Positions 32,101 to 39,387 of a DNA stretch of 43,311 nucleotides are shown one piece after another. Below the pieces are notes generated by a model. The model saw only the letters and a list, made by a program, of their open reading frames with translations. It was not told the origin of the DNA and ran no database searches. The translations under genes and the position numbers were made by a program. The stretch's first letter is position 1. Each line of letters opens with the position of its first letter. The stretch spans positions 1-43,311 of the forward strand of contig JAGVCA010000012.1 in the NCBI GenBank assembly GCA_020059485.1. The letters are read 5' to 3'. The DNA comes from Anaerolineales bacterium. Its GTDB lineage: Bacteria > Chloroflexota > Anaerolineae > Anaerolineales > UBA11579.

Positions 32101-33218
32101 ATGACCAGCCTGTGTGGGTGTTTGGAGAAGTAGTGCGGATCTCCAAGATCATGACGAAAAAAGGCGAAGAAATGGCATTCGTTCAGATCGAGGATGTGCG
32201 CGGTTTCAACCGACTGGTGTTGTTCCCGCGGGTTTGGGAGCGGCTGGCCGGCATGTTGAATTACGGCAAGGTGATCGTCGCCGGCGGTAAGGTGGACCAT
32301 ACGCGCGGCGAGCCGAGCATCCGGGTGGATGACATCAGGGTCGAGCTTAAGCTGGACGCCGAACATCTGGAGCAGCTGCGTCAGACCGTACAGCAGGAAC
32401 GCGATCGCTATGCCCAGGAGATGGCTGCCAGACTGCAAGCAAGCGGACCGTCCGCAGTGACGCCGCCTCGCAAGCAAAAGCCAATTTCGCCGCCTGCCAC
32501 GCGAAAAACTGAAACCAATCAGCCTGCCGAACATGAATTAACGCAGCATCAGGCCACCCCAACAAAGCAGAGCCCGCCGCCGCCAGATGATCACTTACCA
32601 CCGGAACCGGATTTCCCGCCGTTCTTTGGGCAGGAAGTGCAAGGCAAGGTTTCTGACCAGGAGAAGTATTCAGCCAATCCTCCAGGACAAACCGAGCAAA
32701 CCGTTGCATCCCAGGCTGACAATCCTCGGACTGCGCCTGCTAAGGCCGAGAAGGATATTGAAAGGCTCCCCGAACCGGCTGTTGCGAAAGAAAAATCAGT
32801 CCCGATAGAAGCGGAAACAGAGATGAAAGAATGGACCGAAAAACCTGATACGCAGCCGGCTGGACCAGATCCGGATCTCCGGCAGGAGATCACAACAGAA
32901 CCAGTGCCGCCAGTAGCTGCCGGTCCGCAGGTCACACAGCCGGTGGGAGAAGCGAAGCGTCCGCCGCAGATGCTGACTGTTGTGATGCGTTCGCTGGGAG
33001 ATAAAGAGCGCGATATCCTGCGGATGCGCCGGGTGTACGGGATGCTGATCAGCGACCCGGGACCGGATCGGTTCGCTTTCTACCTGATCGAGCGCAACCG
33101 GGGCTACCGGCTGGAATTTCCCAGCGATTCGACCTTGCTGAGCGATGCGCTGCGACGCAGGTTGGAAGAGTTGATTGGCGTGGAGAATGTGATCGTCGAG
33201 CCGATCACGCTACAGTAG
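29160..33218 (+). CDS. dnaE: DNA polymerase III alpha subunit with extended tail
   Basis: The replicative polymerase, 1352 residues from the ATG at 29160 (GAGG site, after the promoter). The frame is open to 29025, but the promoter lies in that extension. A PHP domain opens it (HLHVH at 6-10, GITDHG, TNDVHY), with most metal ligands kept, so it may retain proofreading nuclease activity. The polymerase catalytic motif PDIDLDF is at 396-402. YGFNKGHAADYAVL and GVFQLEGSGM are other hallmarks. An OB-fold (VWVFGEVVRI) follows. Unusual is a Pro/Glu/Lys-rich segment at about 1090-1265, ending in an 85-residue globular tail. Standard DnaE1 is about 1150-1200, so this tail is additional. The gene stands alone. 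Confidence 0.96.
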   Translation: MSEFVHLHVHTQYSLLDGFSQIPKLVARAKEMGMPAMGITDHGTMFGVIDFFNEAKYQGVKPIIGVEAYLAHARMTDKTPEDKRSTHLLLLAQNETGYLNLLKIASAAQLEGYYYYPRIDHEFLAAHSEGLICTSGCMSAEVPRAILAENPQEAMRRLDWYYEVFGPERFFIELQRHEIPELPTLNRQLIEIGQRYQARFVATNDVHYVDQADAAWQDIMLCVQTSSLYSDPKRMRMSDPSYHLRSAAEMEALFRDVPDALSNTLLIAEQCNVNLKREGYVLPEFEVPDGLDAKDYLRQLCEEGITKRYGSEAGSERVQERLNYELEVIHTMGFNAYFLIVWDLCQYAQQQGIWYNARGSAAGSIVAYALEISLIDPLEHGLIFERFLNPDRVSMPDIDLDFQDDKRYKMMEYCAQKYGEDRVASIITFGKLKARAAVRDVGRVLDIPLSEVDRIAKLIPPMPLDITISQALEQSNDLQQIYKSAEWAKELLDTAKEVEGSLRNAGTHAAGVVITDKPVVEYIPLHRPTSQSLDTPIHAVTQFEMSTIDKLGLLKVDFLGLASLTIMQRCCEMITERHGVKLNLDNIPLDDPEVFKMLGEGNTAGVFQLEGSGMTRWIKEMKPKDLSNVTAMVALYRPGPMEFIPIYINRMHGKEEPTYTHEALREILEETYGITVYQEQIMRTAMDLGGYSASEADFLRKAVAKKNEKELLENRERFVNGAGEKGIPVEAAEEIFRHWETFARYGFNKGHAADYAVLAVETAYLKHYYTVEYMAALISVYQNDTDRVAFYVQDAINQGIEVLPPDVNHSYYDFSIEDDLGDGSAIRFGLGAVKNVGYGPVEEILAARQEGKFEDLTDLANRVDLRKVGKRALEALIKVGALDAFGPRMALLDVMDRVIAISASKFQAAEAGQLSFFGDHTGLVQKIRLPEIDPFYNRREQLNWERELVGLYVSDHPLRETAKALDGVITHYSTELIQVEDDQPVWVFGEVVRISKIMTKKGEEMAFVQIEDVRGFNRLVLFPRVWERLAGMLNYGKVIVAGGKVDHTRGEPSIRVDDIRVELKLDAEHLEQLRQTVQQERDRYAQEMAARLQASGPSAVTPPRKQKPISPPATRKTETNQPAEHELTQHQATPTKQSPPPPDDHLPPEPDFPPFFGQEVQGKVSDQEKYSANPPGQTEQTVASQADNPRTAPAKAEKDIERLPEPAVAKEKSVPIEAETEMKEWTEKPDTQPAGPDPDLRQEITTEPVPPVAAGPQVTQPVGEAKRPPQMLTVVMRSLGDKERDILRMRRVYGMLISDPGPDRFAFYLIERNRGYRLEFPSDSTLLSDALRRRLEELIGVENVIVEPITLQ

Positions 33219-33246
33219 GCAATCCCATCGAAGAACTCGAGCCTTA

Positions 33247-33278
33247 AAACACAAAAGGGACAGGTCCAGGCCTGTCCC
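33247..33278 (-). terminator. Bidirectional terminator between dnaE and tatC
   Basis: An 8-bp stem (33257-33264 with 33271-33278, six-base loop). On the minus strand it is followed by TTTTGTGTTTT, and on the plus strand by TCAAATTT. It is best as the tatABC terminator and may also end dnaE. Confidence 0.75.
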
Positions 33279-33300
33279 TCAAATTTGACTCATTTGATTT

Positions 33301-34194
33301 CTATGCTGCGGCTTGCTCGCGCCGGCGTCCGCCCCAGGCGATATAGGTCATCACGATCCCCAGGAAATACAGCACAATCAGCGGGATCATCACGATCCCC
33401 ATGTTGATCGGGTCCACCGTTGGGGTGATCATGGCCGACAGGATCGCAATCGCAATCACCGCGATCCGCCAATTGTCCCGCAAGTTTTCCGGTTTCAGCA
33501 CCCGCATTGCGGCCAGCACGTACGCGATCAACGGAAACTCGAACGATACCCCGATCCAGAACATTAGACCGGTCACAAACCGGATGTAGGAAGACGGGCG
33601 CGGCAGCGTCGGGATCCCCATGAAATTCAGCAGCACCGGCAAGGCGGCATCCAGCATGAAATAATAGGCAAACGCCATCCCACCCAGAAAGAACACGAAG
33701 ATCAGCGGGATCGCCAGGATCCCGATCACCCGTGCCCGGCGGGAGAGTCCCGGTGCAGCAAACAGCATCACCTCAAAGGCAATATACGGCAGCGCAGCCG
33801 CAAAACCGGTCAGCAAGGCTACCCGCATCACCACCCCGACTGGCTCGGTGATCTCGATCGCCTGCAATTCCTGGATTCCGCCGATCGGCTCGGAAATCCA
33901 GTCCAGGATTTGGTTAATGAACAGGAACGCCAGCACTGTGGTGACCATGAACCCAATCAGCGCCCTGAAGATATGCTTGCGCAGCTCGTTCAGATGGACC
34001 AGGATCGAAGAAGGGTCTGAAAAACTGGTCTCCAGCACATCCGAAAGCGGCGAGTCCTCCGGTTCTTCCGCAAAGAAATTGATTACCGGTTGGAAGATCC
34101 GTTTGAAGAACCGCCCAATGCTGCGGAACACCCACCAGACCGCGCGAAACGGTGCGGTCAGCACGTTCCAGATCGCTCGAAATACCTTACGCAT
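33301..34194 (-). CDS. tatC: Sec-independent protein translocase TatC
   Basis: A 297-residue multi-pass membrane protein, the substrate-binding core of the Tat pathway, which exports folded proteins with twin-arginine signals. The start is set at the ATG at 34194; a longer reading would overlap tatB. Six hydrophobic segments follow the conserved start 'SILVHLNELRKHIFRALIG'. 'FWIGVSFEFPLIAYVLA' and 'ITPTVDPINMGIVMIPLI' match TatC blocks. Before the first segment is an unusual basic, amphipathic N-terminal extension of about 70 residues; most TatC begin directly at the EHLxELR region. The ATG overlaps the tatB stop by eight bases. Confidence 0.95.
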   Translation of the reverse strand: MRKVFRAIWNVLTAPFRAVWWVFRSIGRFFKRIFQPVINFFAEEPEDSPLSDVLETSFSDPSSILVHLNELRKHIFRALIGFMVTTVLAFLFINQILDWISEPIGGIQELQAIEITEPVGVVMRVALLTGFAAALPYIAFEVMLFAAPGLSRRARVIGILAIPLIFVFFLGGMAFAYYFMLDAALPVLLNFMGIPTLPRPSSYIRFVTGLMFWIGVSFEFPLIAYVLAAMRVLKPENLRDNWRIAVIAIAILSAMITPTVDPINMGIVMIPLIVLYFLGIVMTYIAWGGRRREQAAA

Positions 34195-34594
34195 CTTTTT
34201 TGTCCTCTGGCTCTTCCGACTTTGGTTCCGAGGTCCCGGATTTCCCTGTCCCCCCCGAGTCGGTCTCTGCTCCGCTTGCAGATTTAAGCTCCTGGCCGAT
34301 CTCTCGCAGTTCTCCCTGATCAAACTCACGGGCAATCGTCCGGACTTCCTTCAGGTCATTCTGCATCTCTGCCCGAATATCTTCCAGTTCGGCTTCGCGC
34401 ATCAGCGTGGTCGGCAGTGAACGTACTTCCTTGCTCACTTGTGTCACACCACGCCAAAATTCTGATTTTCGCACGGTGCTGAAAAATCTCCCGAGCTTCT
34501 TCCCGGTGGCAGCAATGTCCTTGGGACCCAGTACCAGGAAAATGATCAGGAATACAAAGATGAGTTCAAGTGGTCCGACGCCAAGCAGATCCAT
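34187..34594 (-). CDS. tatB: TatA/TatB-family translocase subunit, TatB-like
   Basis: A 135-residue protein starting at the ATG at 34594 (AGGG upstream); an upstream in-frame start would add 17 residues but lacks support. One N-terminal membrane segment (GVGPLELIFVFLIIFLVLGP) followed by the hinge PKDI and an amphipathic helix is diagnostic of TatA/B. The longer helical and acidic tail, with 'SEPKSEEPEDKK' at the end, favours TatB over TatA, consistent with its middle place in tatA-tatB-tatC. It helps TatC recognise substrates. Its length is near typical TatB. Confidence 0.88.
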   Translation of the reverse strand: MDLLGVGPLELIFVFLIIFLVLGPKDIAATGKKLGRFFSTVRKSEFWRGVTQVSKEVRSLPTTLMREAELEDIRAEMQNDLKEVRTIAREFDQGELREIGQELKSASGAETDSGGTGKSGTSEPKSEEPEDKKDA

Positions 34595-34681
34595 CGAGTT
34601 GCCCTGTTGAAGACAAAGTGAACACCTCGGGACCGGTATGCACAAGCCAATCCCGAGGAATGCTCTCAGCCTGCCGGCTGA

Positions 34682-34876
34682 CTACTTCGCTTCTTCGCCG
34701 TCCTTGTCTTCGGCCTGGTCTTCTTTTTCTTCCTTGTCGTCGCCCTTCAGACCTTCACGGAAAGAACGAATACCGCCCCCCAATTCGCCGGCGATCTTGC
34801 CAATCCTGCCAACGCCAAACACCAGTAAGACGATCACCAAAATGATGATCAATTCGGTTGGGCCAAGTCTAGCCAT
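34682..34876 (-). CDS. tatA: Twin-arginine translocase subunit TatA
   Basis: A 64-residue protein from the ATG at 34876, preceded by GGAGG. Pattern: short N-terminus, one membrane segment (LIIILVIVLLVFGVGR), a glycine hinge and amphipathic helix (GRIGKIAGELGGGIRSF), then a Lys/Glu/Asp-rich tail. TatA oligomerises to form the translocation channel. It is the first gene of the Tat operon. About 90 nt separate it from tatB. Confidence 0.93.
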   Translation of the reverse strand: MARLGPTELIIILVIVLLVFGVGRIGKIAGELGGGIRSFREGLKGDDKEEKEDQAEDKDGEEAK

Positions 34877-35034
34877 GTGTGCCTCCAAATATTGTGGCCT
34901 CTAATGTCTGCGTATTTTCACCGCAGCAAATTGTGCCATCTAGTACAAACAGAATCGTACCATGAATGGTGTTTTTCCTCCAGAAATTCATACACTTGTT
35001 CAAAGAGTAGTGAGCCAATCCTCTCATCCTTCGA

Positions 35035-35460
35035 TCAATCAACACTCATCCCGCGCAGCAGGATCTTACGCGCATGAGGCTGGCGGCGGTGCTCAAACAG
35101 GTAGACACCCTGCCAGGTGCCCAGGCTGAGCTGACCATCATCGACCGGGATCGACAGGCTGGTGGTCGTCAGCATCGCCCGCATGTGCGAAGGAGAATCG
35201 TCCGCTCCTTCCAGGGTGTGCCGAAAGTAAGATTGTCCCTCAGGGACCAGATGATCCATGAATGCCTCCAGATCCTCACGGGCACTGGGATCATAGCTCT
35301 CATTCACCACCAAGGAAGCAGAGGTGTGCTGGATAAAGATGTGCAGGATGCCGTTCCGGATGCCCCACTCTCGGATCGCGCCCTCCAACTGCGGTGTGAT
35401 GTTATGCAGCCCTTTACCCCGGGTCTCTACCTGGATGGTTGCCTTATGCCATTCGAACAT
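35035..35460 (-). CDS. YjbQ/UPF0047-family protein
   Basis: A 141-residue protein from the ATG at 35460 (GGAGAGAT site). Family blocks are present: 'HIFIQHTSASLVVNESYD', 'HTLEGADDSPSHMRAML' and 'LGTWQGVYLFEHRR'. These carry the conserved His and acidic residues. Some members have been shown to have weak thiamine-phosphate synthase activity, but the true role is unsettled. Length matches the family. It lies 10 nt downstream of the oxidoreductase gene on the same strand and is probably co-transcribed. Confidence 0.88.
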   Translation of the reverse strand: MFEWHKATIQVETRGKGLHNITPQLEGAIREWGIRNGILHIFIQHTSASLVVNESYDPSAREDLEAFMDHLVPEGQSYFRHTLEGADDSPSHMRAMLTTTSLSIPVDDGQLSLGTWQGVYLFEHRRQPHARKILLRGMSVD

Positions 35461-35470
35461 ATCTCTCCAT

Positions 35471-36451
35471 TCACTCAAACGGGTACCGGACACCGATCTG
35501 CCGCCGGATCTCGTCCATCACCCTCAGATTGGCCAGCGAGTCGGTATGGCTCATCAGTGGACTCTCAATTTCCCCTGCCCGGATGCGCCGCCCGGCTTCC
35601 TCGATCTGGTATTCAAATCCCCCTCTGCGGAACTTACCTCGGAATCGCTCGGGCTGCCGGCCATAGCGTTCCAGGTGAGCAGATTCGGCTTTAAAGAACC
35701 AGCTCTCGATACTGATCTTGCCCCTGGTGCCGAAGACCTCCATTCCATTGGCAGAATGCCCTCGGAACATGGTACTAAACTGTGAGATCGCGCCAGAGGC
35801 GTATTGCAGATTGACCGCCAGACATTCGTCCACCCCTGTACTACCCACAACAGCCTGCGCCTGAATGCTGGTCGGGTTTGCCTGCATGACTGATTGTGAA
35901 ACGGCCAGTGAATAGATCCCCAGATCGAGCAGACTGCCGCCAGCCAGGTCCGGATCGTAATGCCGTCCTCCTGCATCAAAAGCCATCCGGGCATTGAAGC
36001 TTGAGCGCATCATCAGCACTTCACCGATCTCCTCGGCCTCCAGCCAGCCCCGGACCCGCCGGAAGGCTGGCAGGAAGCGCGTCCACAATGCCTCCATCAG
36101 AAAAACCCCTTTGGCCTGAGCCAGCGAGACAAGTTCTTCTGCCTGAGCCGCGTTGACCGTCAGCGGCTTTTCGACCATGACCGGTTTCCCGGCCTCCAGA
36201 CACAGCCGGGCGTTCTGATAATGGGAGTTGTGTGGCGTGGCGATATAAATGGCAGCCACCGCGGGATCGGCTGCCAGCGCTTGATAATTGTCATAGAAGG
36301 ACGGTACACGGAAGCTGTCGGCCAGTTGGCGCGAGCCGCTCTGACTGGCGACCGCATACAGCTTCGCATCGGGCACAACCGTCAGATCTTTGGCGAACTT
36401 TTCCGCGATCCGACCTGGACCGATGATTCCCCAGCGCAATAGTTCAGTCAT
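35471..36451 (-). CDS. Gfo/Idh/MocA-family oxidoreductase
   Basis: A 326-residue NAD(P)-dependent dehydrogenase from the ATG at 36451 (AAGGGA site). The dinucleotide-binding motif is 'GIIGPGRIAEKFA' near the N-terminus, and the catalytic region is 'IYIATPHNSHYQNARLCLEAGKPVMVEKPL' (E-K-P lysine). The C-terminal beta-sheet domain follows. Family members act on sugars or cyclitols, or dihydrodiols in the case of the dimeric dihydrodiol type, which this resembles in its PHNSHY variant of the signature. The substrate cannot be told from sequence. It starts the small operon with the YjbQ gene. Confidence 0.9.
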   Translation of the reverse strand: MTELLRWGIIGPGRIAEKFAKDLTVVPDAKLYAVASQSGSRQLADSFRVPSFYDNYQALAADPAVAAIYIATPHNSHYQNARLCLEAGKPVMVEKPLTVNAAQAEELVSLAQAKGVFLMEALWTRFLPAFRRVRGWLEAEEIGEVLMMRSSFNARMAFDAGGRHYDPDLAGGSLLDLGIYSLAVSQSVMQANPTSIQAQAVVGSTGVDECLAVNLQYASGAISQFSTMFRGHSANGMEVFGTRGKISIESWFFKAESAHLERYGRQPERFRGKFRRGGFEYQIEEAGRRIRAGEIESPLMSHTDSLANLRVMDEIRRQIGVRYPFE

Positions 36452-36705
36452 AATTTTTCCCTTAATCATTTTTGGTCAAATAAGTGAACTCTACTTGATC
36501 ATCATCTTAAATATAAAGTAGTTGATCCCACTATTAGTATATACCTGGTTTCGACACCCGCAGTTATTTATCTAGGCTGGACAATGGACTCCAGTCGAAT
36601 TTTTGAGTGAATCTCACGCTCCCTAAAAAGAGATCCCTGAGGATAATCTGATGGCATGCTCTTAGGTACTGGCTTTACTATTCGCTGCGAACAAAGCCTG
36701 TTAAA

Positions 36706-36742
36706 TAAAAAAGGACACCCGCAATTCTGCGAGTGTCCTTTA
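36706..36742 (-). terminator. Terminator of the tRNA-Glu transcript
   Basis: On the minus strand a stem with GGACAC(T/C)CGCA arms (around 36739-36727 and 36724-36712) is followed by TTTTTTATTT. It lies immediately after the tRNA gene. Confidence 0.8.
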
Positions 36743-36744
36743 GG

Positions 36745-36817
36745 TACCCCCACGGGGATTCGAACCCCGGTCTTAGCCTTGAAAGGGCTACGTCCTAGTC
36801 CCCTAGACGATGGGGGC
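36745..36817 (-). tRNA. tRNA-Glu (UUC)
   Basis: A full cloverleaf of 73 nt on the minus strand. The acceptor is GCCCCCA with TGGGGGT, the D arm contains CTAGGGG, and the anticodon stem-loop is TAGCC-CTTTCAA-GGCTA with anticodon TTC. The T-arm CCGGGGTTCGAATCCCCG is perfect. The discriminator base is A, and the following ACCT shows that the 3' CCA is not fully encoded. The gene has its own strong promoter and terminator. Confidence 0.95.
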
Positions 36818-36839
36818 GTGCTTTTGACACCGAGCAAGA

Positions 36840-36868
36840 ATTTTACCAGATAGGCAGAATCAGGTCAA
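36840..36868 (-). promoter_or_regulatory. Promoter of tRNA-Glu
   Basis: On the minus strand TTGACC (36868-36863), 17-nt spacer and TAAAAT (36845-36840) with an upstream TGG. The expected start near 36833 is 16 nt before the mature tRNA. The -35 is identical to that of ileS. Confidence 0.8.
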
Positions 36869-36881
36869 GCAATCCCCGCAC

Positions 36882-37496
36882 TCACGGCGTGCCATTGCGC
36901 ATCAAGTCGTAGTGCTCAACCACCCCCACCCGGTCCACCGGCCAGTACACAAATACCGCTTTCCCGATGATATCGTCAACTGGCAGCGGGCCCCAGGCCC
37001 GCGAGTCAGAAGACACATTGCGGTTATCGCCCATCACAAACACCATCCCGGGCGGCACAGTAGTCTCTCTCATGATATTCAAGGGCGGTTCGCTGACGTA
37101 TGGCTCATCGAGGGCAACCCCATTCACATACACCGTCCCGCCCTGCACTGAAATCACATCCCCCGGCAGCCCGATCACCCGCTTAATGTAATCTTCTACC
37201 GGGTTGGGTGGGCCGGGAAACACGATCACATCCCCCCGCTCGATATCCCCGATCAGATACGCCACCTTGCTGACAATGATCCGATTATTGTGGGTATAGG
37301 TTGGTTCCATACTTGGCCCATCGACCCGCACCCGGGCCGTGAGTGCGTTGATGATCACGAATAGCACAAATGCCAGGAATACTGTTTCGATCAATTCGCG
37401 CAGTGCCAGCGCCCAGCGGGAAGGTTGCACAGTTATTTCGGTCTGCTCGGTCGGTTCCGAAGTCGGGAAGGGAGGCAGGTTTTGAGGATTGTCCAA
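36882..37496 (-). CDS. lepB: Signal peptidase I
   Basis: A 204-residue membrane protease that cleaves Sec and Tat signal peptides. One membrane segment (about 36-52) precedes the catalytic domain. Ser62 in DGPSMEPT is the nucleophile and Lys105 in DYIKRVIGLPGD the general base. GDNRNVSSDSRAWGPL is the last conserved box. The start is a TTG at 37496, chosen for its AGGAG 8-12 nt upstream. The gene has its own promoter (37520-37548). It is relevant to the export genes secA and tatABC nearby. Confidence 0.95.
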   Translation of the reverse strand: MDNPQNLPPFPTSEPTEQTEITVQPSRWALALRELIETVFLAFVLFVIINALTARVRVDGPSMEPTYTHNNRIIVSKVAYLIGDIERGDVIVFPGPPNPVEDYIKRVIGLPGDVISVQGGTVYVNGVALDEPYVSEPPLNIMRETTVPPGMVFVMGDNRNVSSDSRAWGPLPVDDIIGKAVFVYWPVDRVGVVEHYDLMRNGTP

Positions 37497-37519
37497 TAAA
37501 AACTCCTTTGCTCCCCAGG

Positions 37520-37548
37520 ATTATAAGGTTCCTCCCCCTTGCCCGCAA
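37520..37548 (-). promoter_or_regulatory. Promoter of lepB
   Basis: On the minus strand TTGCGG (37548-37543), an exact 17-nt spacer and TATAAT (37525-37520). It gives a leader of about 17 nt containing AGGAG before the TTG start. Confidence 0.75.
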
Positions 37549-37566
37549 GGGGCGCATCACCCCCCC

Positions 37567-38460
37567 TTATCCCTGCCGGTTGGCTATATGCAGGTCGAGC
37601 AAGTCCTTCGCCCTGGCCTGCACCGCCATCATCACATCATTATCCGGGGATTCCGCCATCAACATACCCAGGCTTGCTGGTTGCCCAAACCGGATCCTCG
37701 GCGATGAAAGCGGTCCGATGCCCGGCCGGTTGAACTGCTGCAGCATCTGGAACAGCTCAGCTACCCGCTGCCGGTAGCGTTGGTTTGGCTGGACACGCGC
37801 CACAGGATGGTTGAAGAACTTCGGGTTCAGGATCCCGCTGATCACCACCGGCAGGAAGAGACTGGCCGGTGCCCGGCGCAGCATCACGCCCAGACTGGGC
37901 GACCAGTCCCGAATCCGCTGCCTGGCACCAGACAGCCAGTCAGGATCGGGGTCGGTTTGCCCGGTCGGATAGATTAGCAGGATACCGCCTTGCCGCAGGT
38001 GACTGACAGCCTCGCGCAGCACCCTCACCCGGCTCTTGGCGGACATGTCGGTATACAGGATGAATTGACTGGTGTTTGGCATTTCCGTGAAGTAGGGCAC
38101 ACCGCCAACCACCACCTTCAGGTCATCGCGCGGCAATAAGGAGGTGATCACCATCGTCTCGTAATAACCAGGATGGTTGGACGCCAGGATCACCGGCCCG
38201 TTGGGCGGGATGTTCTCCAACCCTGCCACCGATTGTGGCTGACCACACATCTCACACAGCCAGCGGCTGGCCGCCTGCAGCGATTCCGATCTGATCATCT
38301 GATCGAAGACCACCGCAGCCTCAATGATGTTCCCGAACAACCGGCGGCAGACCCGCCGGGCCACCCGGCGGGTTCCTTGGGTGTCAGGCAGGTTTAACAC
38401 ATATAAGATCCCCTGGACACTTGTTTCGAAGAGATGATCCCGCAGTTCCCGTTGGGTCAT
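37567..38460 (-). CDS. PlsC-like acyltransferase paralogue (HX4E)
   Basis: A 297-residue protein related to the 1-acyl-glycerol-3-phosphate acyltransferase (PlsC) superfamily and to its neighbour upstream. The block 'GPVILASNHPGYYE' corresponds to the catalytic H-x4-D motif, but here the acidic residue is Glu101 rather than Asp (His96). The second family block is 'LIYPTGQTDPDP' in place of FPEGTRS. No strong membrane segment is seen. Its lipid substrate is unknown. It starts three bases after the other acyltransferase gene, so the two are co-transcribed. Confidence 0.8.
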   Translation of the reverse strand: MTQRELRDHLFETSVQGILYVLNLPDTQGTRRVARRVCRRLFGNIIEAAVVFDQMIRSESLQAASRWLCEMCGQPQSVAGLENIPPNGPVILASNHPGYYETMVITSLLPRDDLKVVVGGVPYFTEMPNTSQFILYTDMSAKSRVRVLREAVSHLRQGGILLIYPTGQTDPDPDWLSGARQRIRDWSPSLGVMLRRAPASLFLPVVISGILNPKFFNHPVARVQPNQRYRQRVAELFQMLQQFNRPGIGPLSSPRIRFGQPASLGMLMAESPDNDVMMAVQARAKDLLDLHIANRQG

Positions 38461-38463
38461 CCG

Positions 38464-39384
38464 TCAATCGACTGGGGGGCGTTTCTCGGAGAGGATCCGC
38501 AGATGCTTCTCCATCAGGATTTTCCCCCGCTCGATCAAGCTTTGCAAGATCAGATCAGCATCACTCCTGGCTGTCAGGTTCAGGTCCCGCAGGTCTACTG
38601 CGTGATCAAACGTGATCAGCGGCACCAACCCCAGTTTCTCCTTGAAGATCAGCTGGCGCATGACCTGAATGAACTCCATGATCCGGCGTTTGCCAACCCC
38701 ATCTCTTTTCAGGAAGGTCAGCGGGGTATTGGTGTATTTCTCGTGGAGCACGCCGCTGGTCACCACCGGGACAAACCTGGTCTCCGGCACCCGCCGCAGC
38801 ATAATGGCAAGGCTCTTGGACCAATCGTTGACCGCATCCAACGCACCAGGCAGCACAGCCGGGTCCGGGTCGATATGCCCGGAAGGGAAGATGAGCACCG
38901 CACCCCCATTCTCCAGGTGCCGGATTGACGATTTAACCACATTAGCCCGGACGATATCGTTCGTCCGGGAGGAAGCGATCGTGCTGTGCCTGGCAACCGG
39001 CAGGCTTTGCAGGAAAGGCATCCCTCCAACCACCACTTTGGCATCATCCCGGGTGCTATTGGCAATGATCGAAACCCCGTCCACGATGCCGGGGTGGTTT
39101 GATGCGATCAGTACCGGGCCTTCTTTCGGGAGCAGATCGGCCCCGACTGCCTGTGTATCTTCCACGAAATGAGGCAGCAGGCGCCGACAAGCCTCCGAAA
39201 GTCCGTGTTCTGCCACATCCTGATCAAATTTGGCAAAGATCTCGGAAAAAATTCGGGCAGGTTTATAGAATAACTTGCCCAAGGTATCCTGCCAGAAATC
39301 CGTCCTGGGCAGGCTGAAGGCACCAAGGATCTCCCAGGTAATGTCCCGAGTCAGGTTATCAACGTCTGCCGGCTTTATCTCCAT
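38464..39384 (-). CDS. PlsC-like acyltransferase
   Basis: A 306-residue protein with the ATG at 39384 behind GAGG; a GTG at 39387 is possible. The catalytic H-x4-D is kept: 'VLIASNHPGIVD' (His97, Asp102). The second block is 'LIFPSGHIDPDP'. 'MLRRVPETRFVPVVTSGV' aligns with the paralogue downstream. Both probably transfer acyl groups onto a lipid or glycerol-phosphate-like acceptor. It follows der by three bases, and the two genes may have arisen by tandem duplication in this cluster. Confidence 0.82.
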   Translation of the reverse strand: MEIKPADVDNLTRDITWEILGAFSLPRTDFWQDTLGKLFYKPARIFSEIFAKFDQDVAEHGLSEACRRLLPHFVEDTQAVGADLLPKEGPVLIASNHPGIVDGVSIIANSTRDDAKVVVGGMPFLQSLPVARHSTIASSRTNDIVRANVVKSSIRHLENGGAVLIFPSGHIDPDPAVLPGALDAVNDWSKSLAIMLRRVPETRFVPVVTSGVLHEKYTNTPLTFLKRDGVGKRRIMEFIQVMRQLIFKEKLGLVPLITFDHAVDLRDLNLTARSDADLILQSLIERGKILMEKHLRILSEKRPPVD

Positions 39385-39387
39385 CAC

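Noticed and set aside
34958-34990. A seven-codon open frame with GGAGG upstream before tatA (minus strand)
   Set aside because: The spacing from GGAGG to ATG is too long, it has no hairpins typical of leader peptides, and it could be chance.
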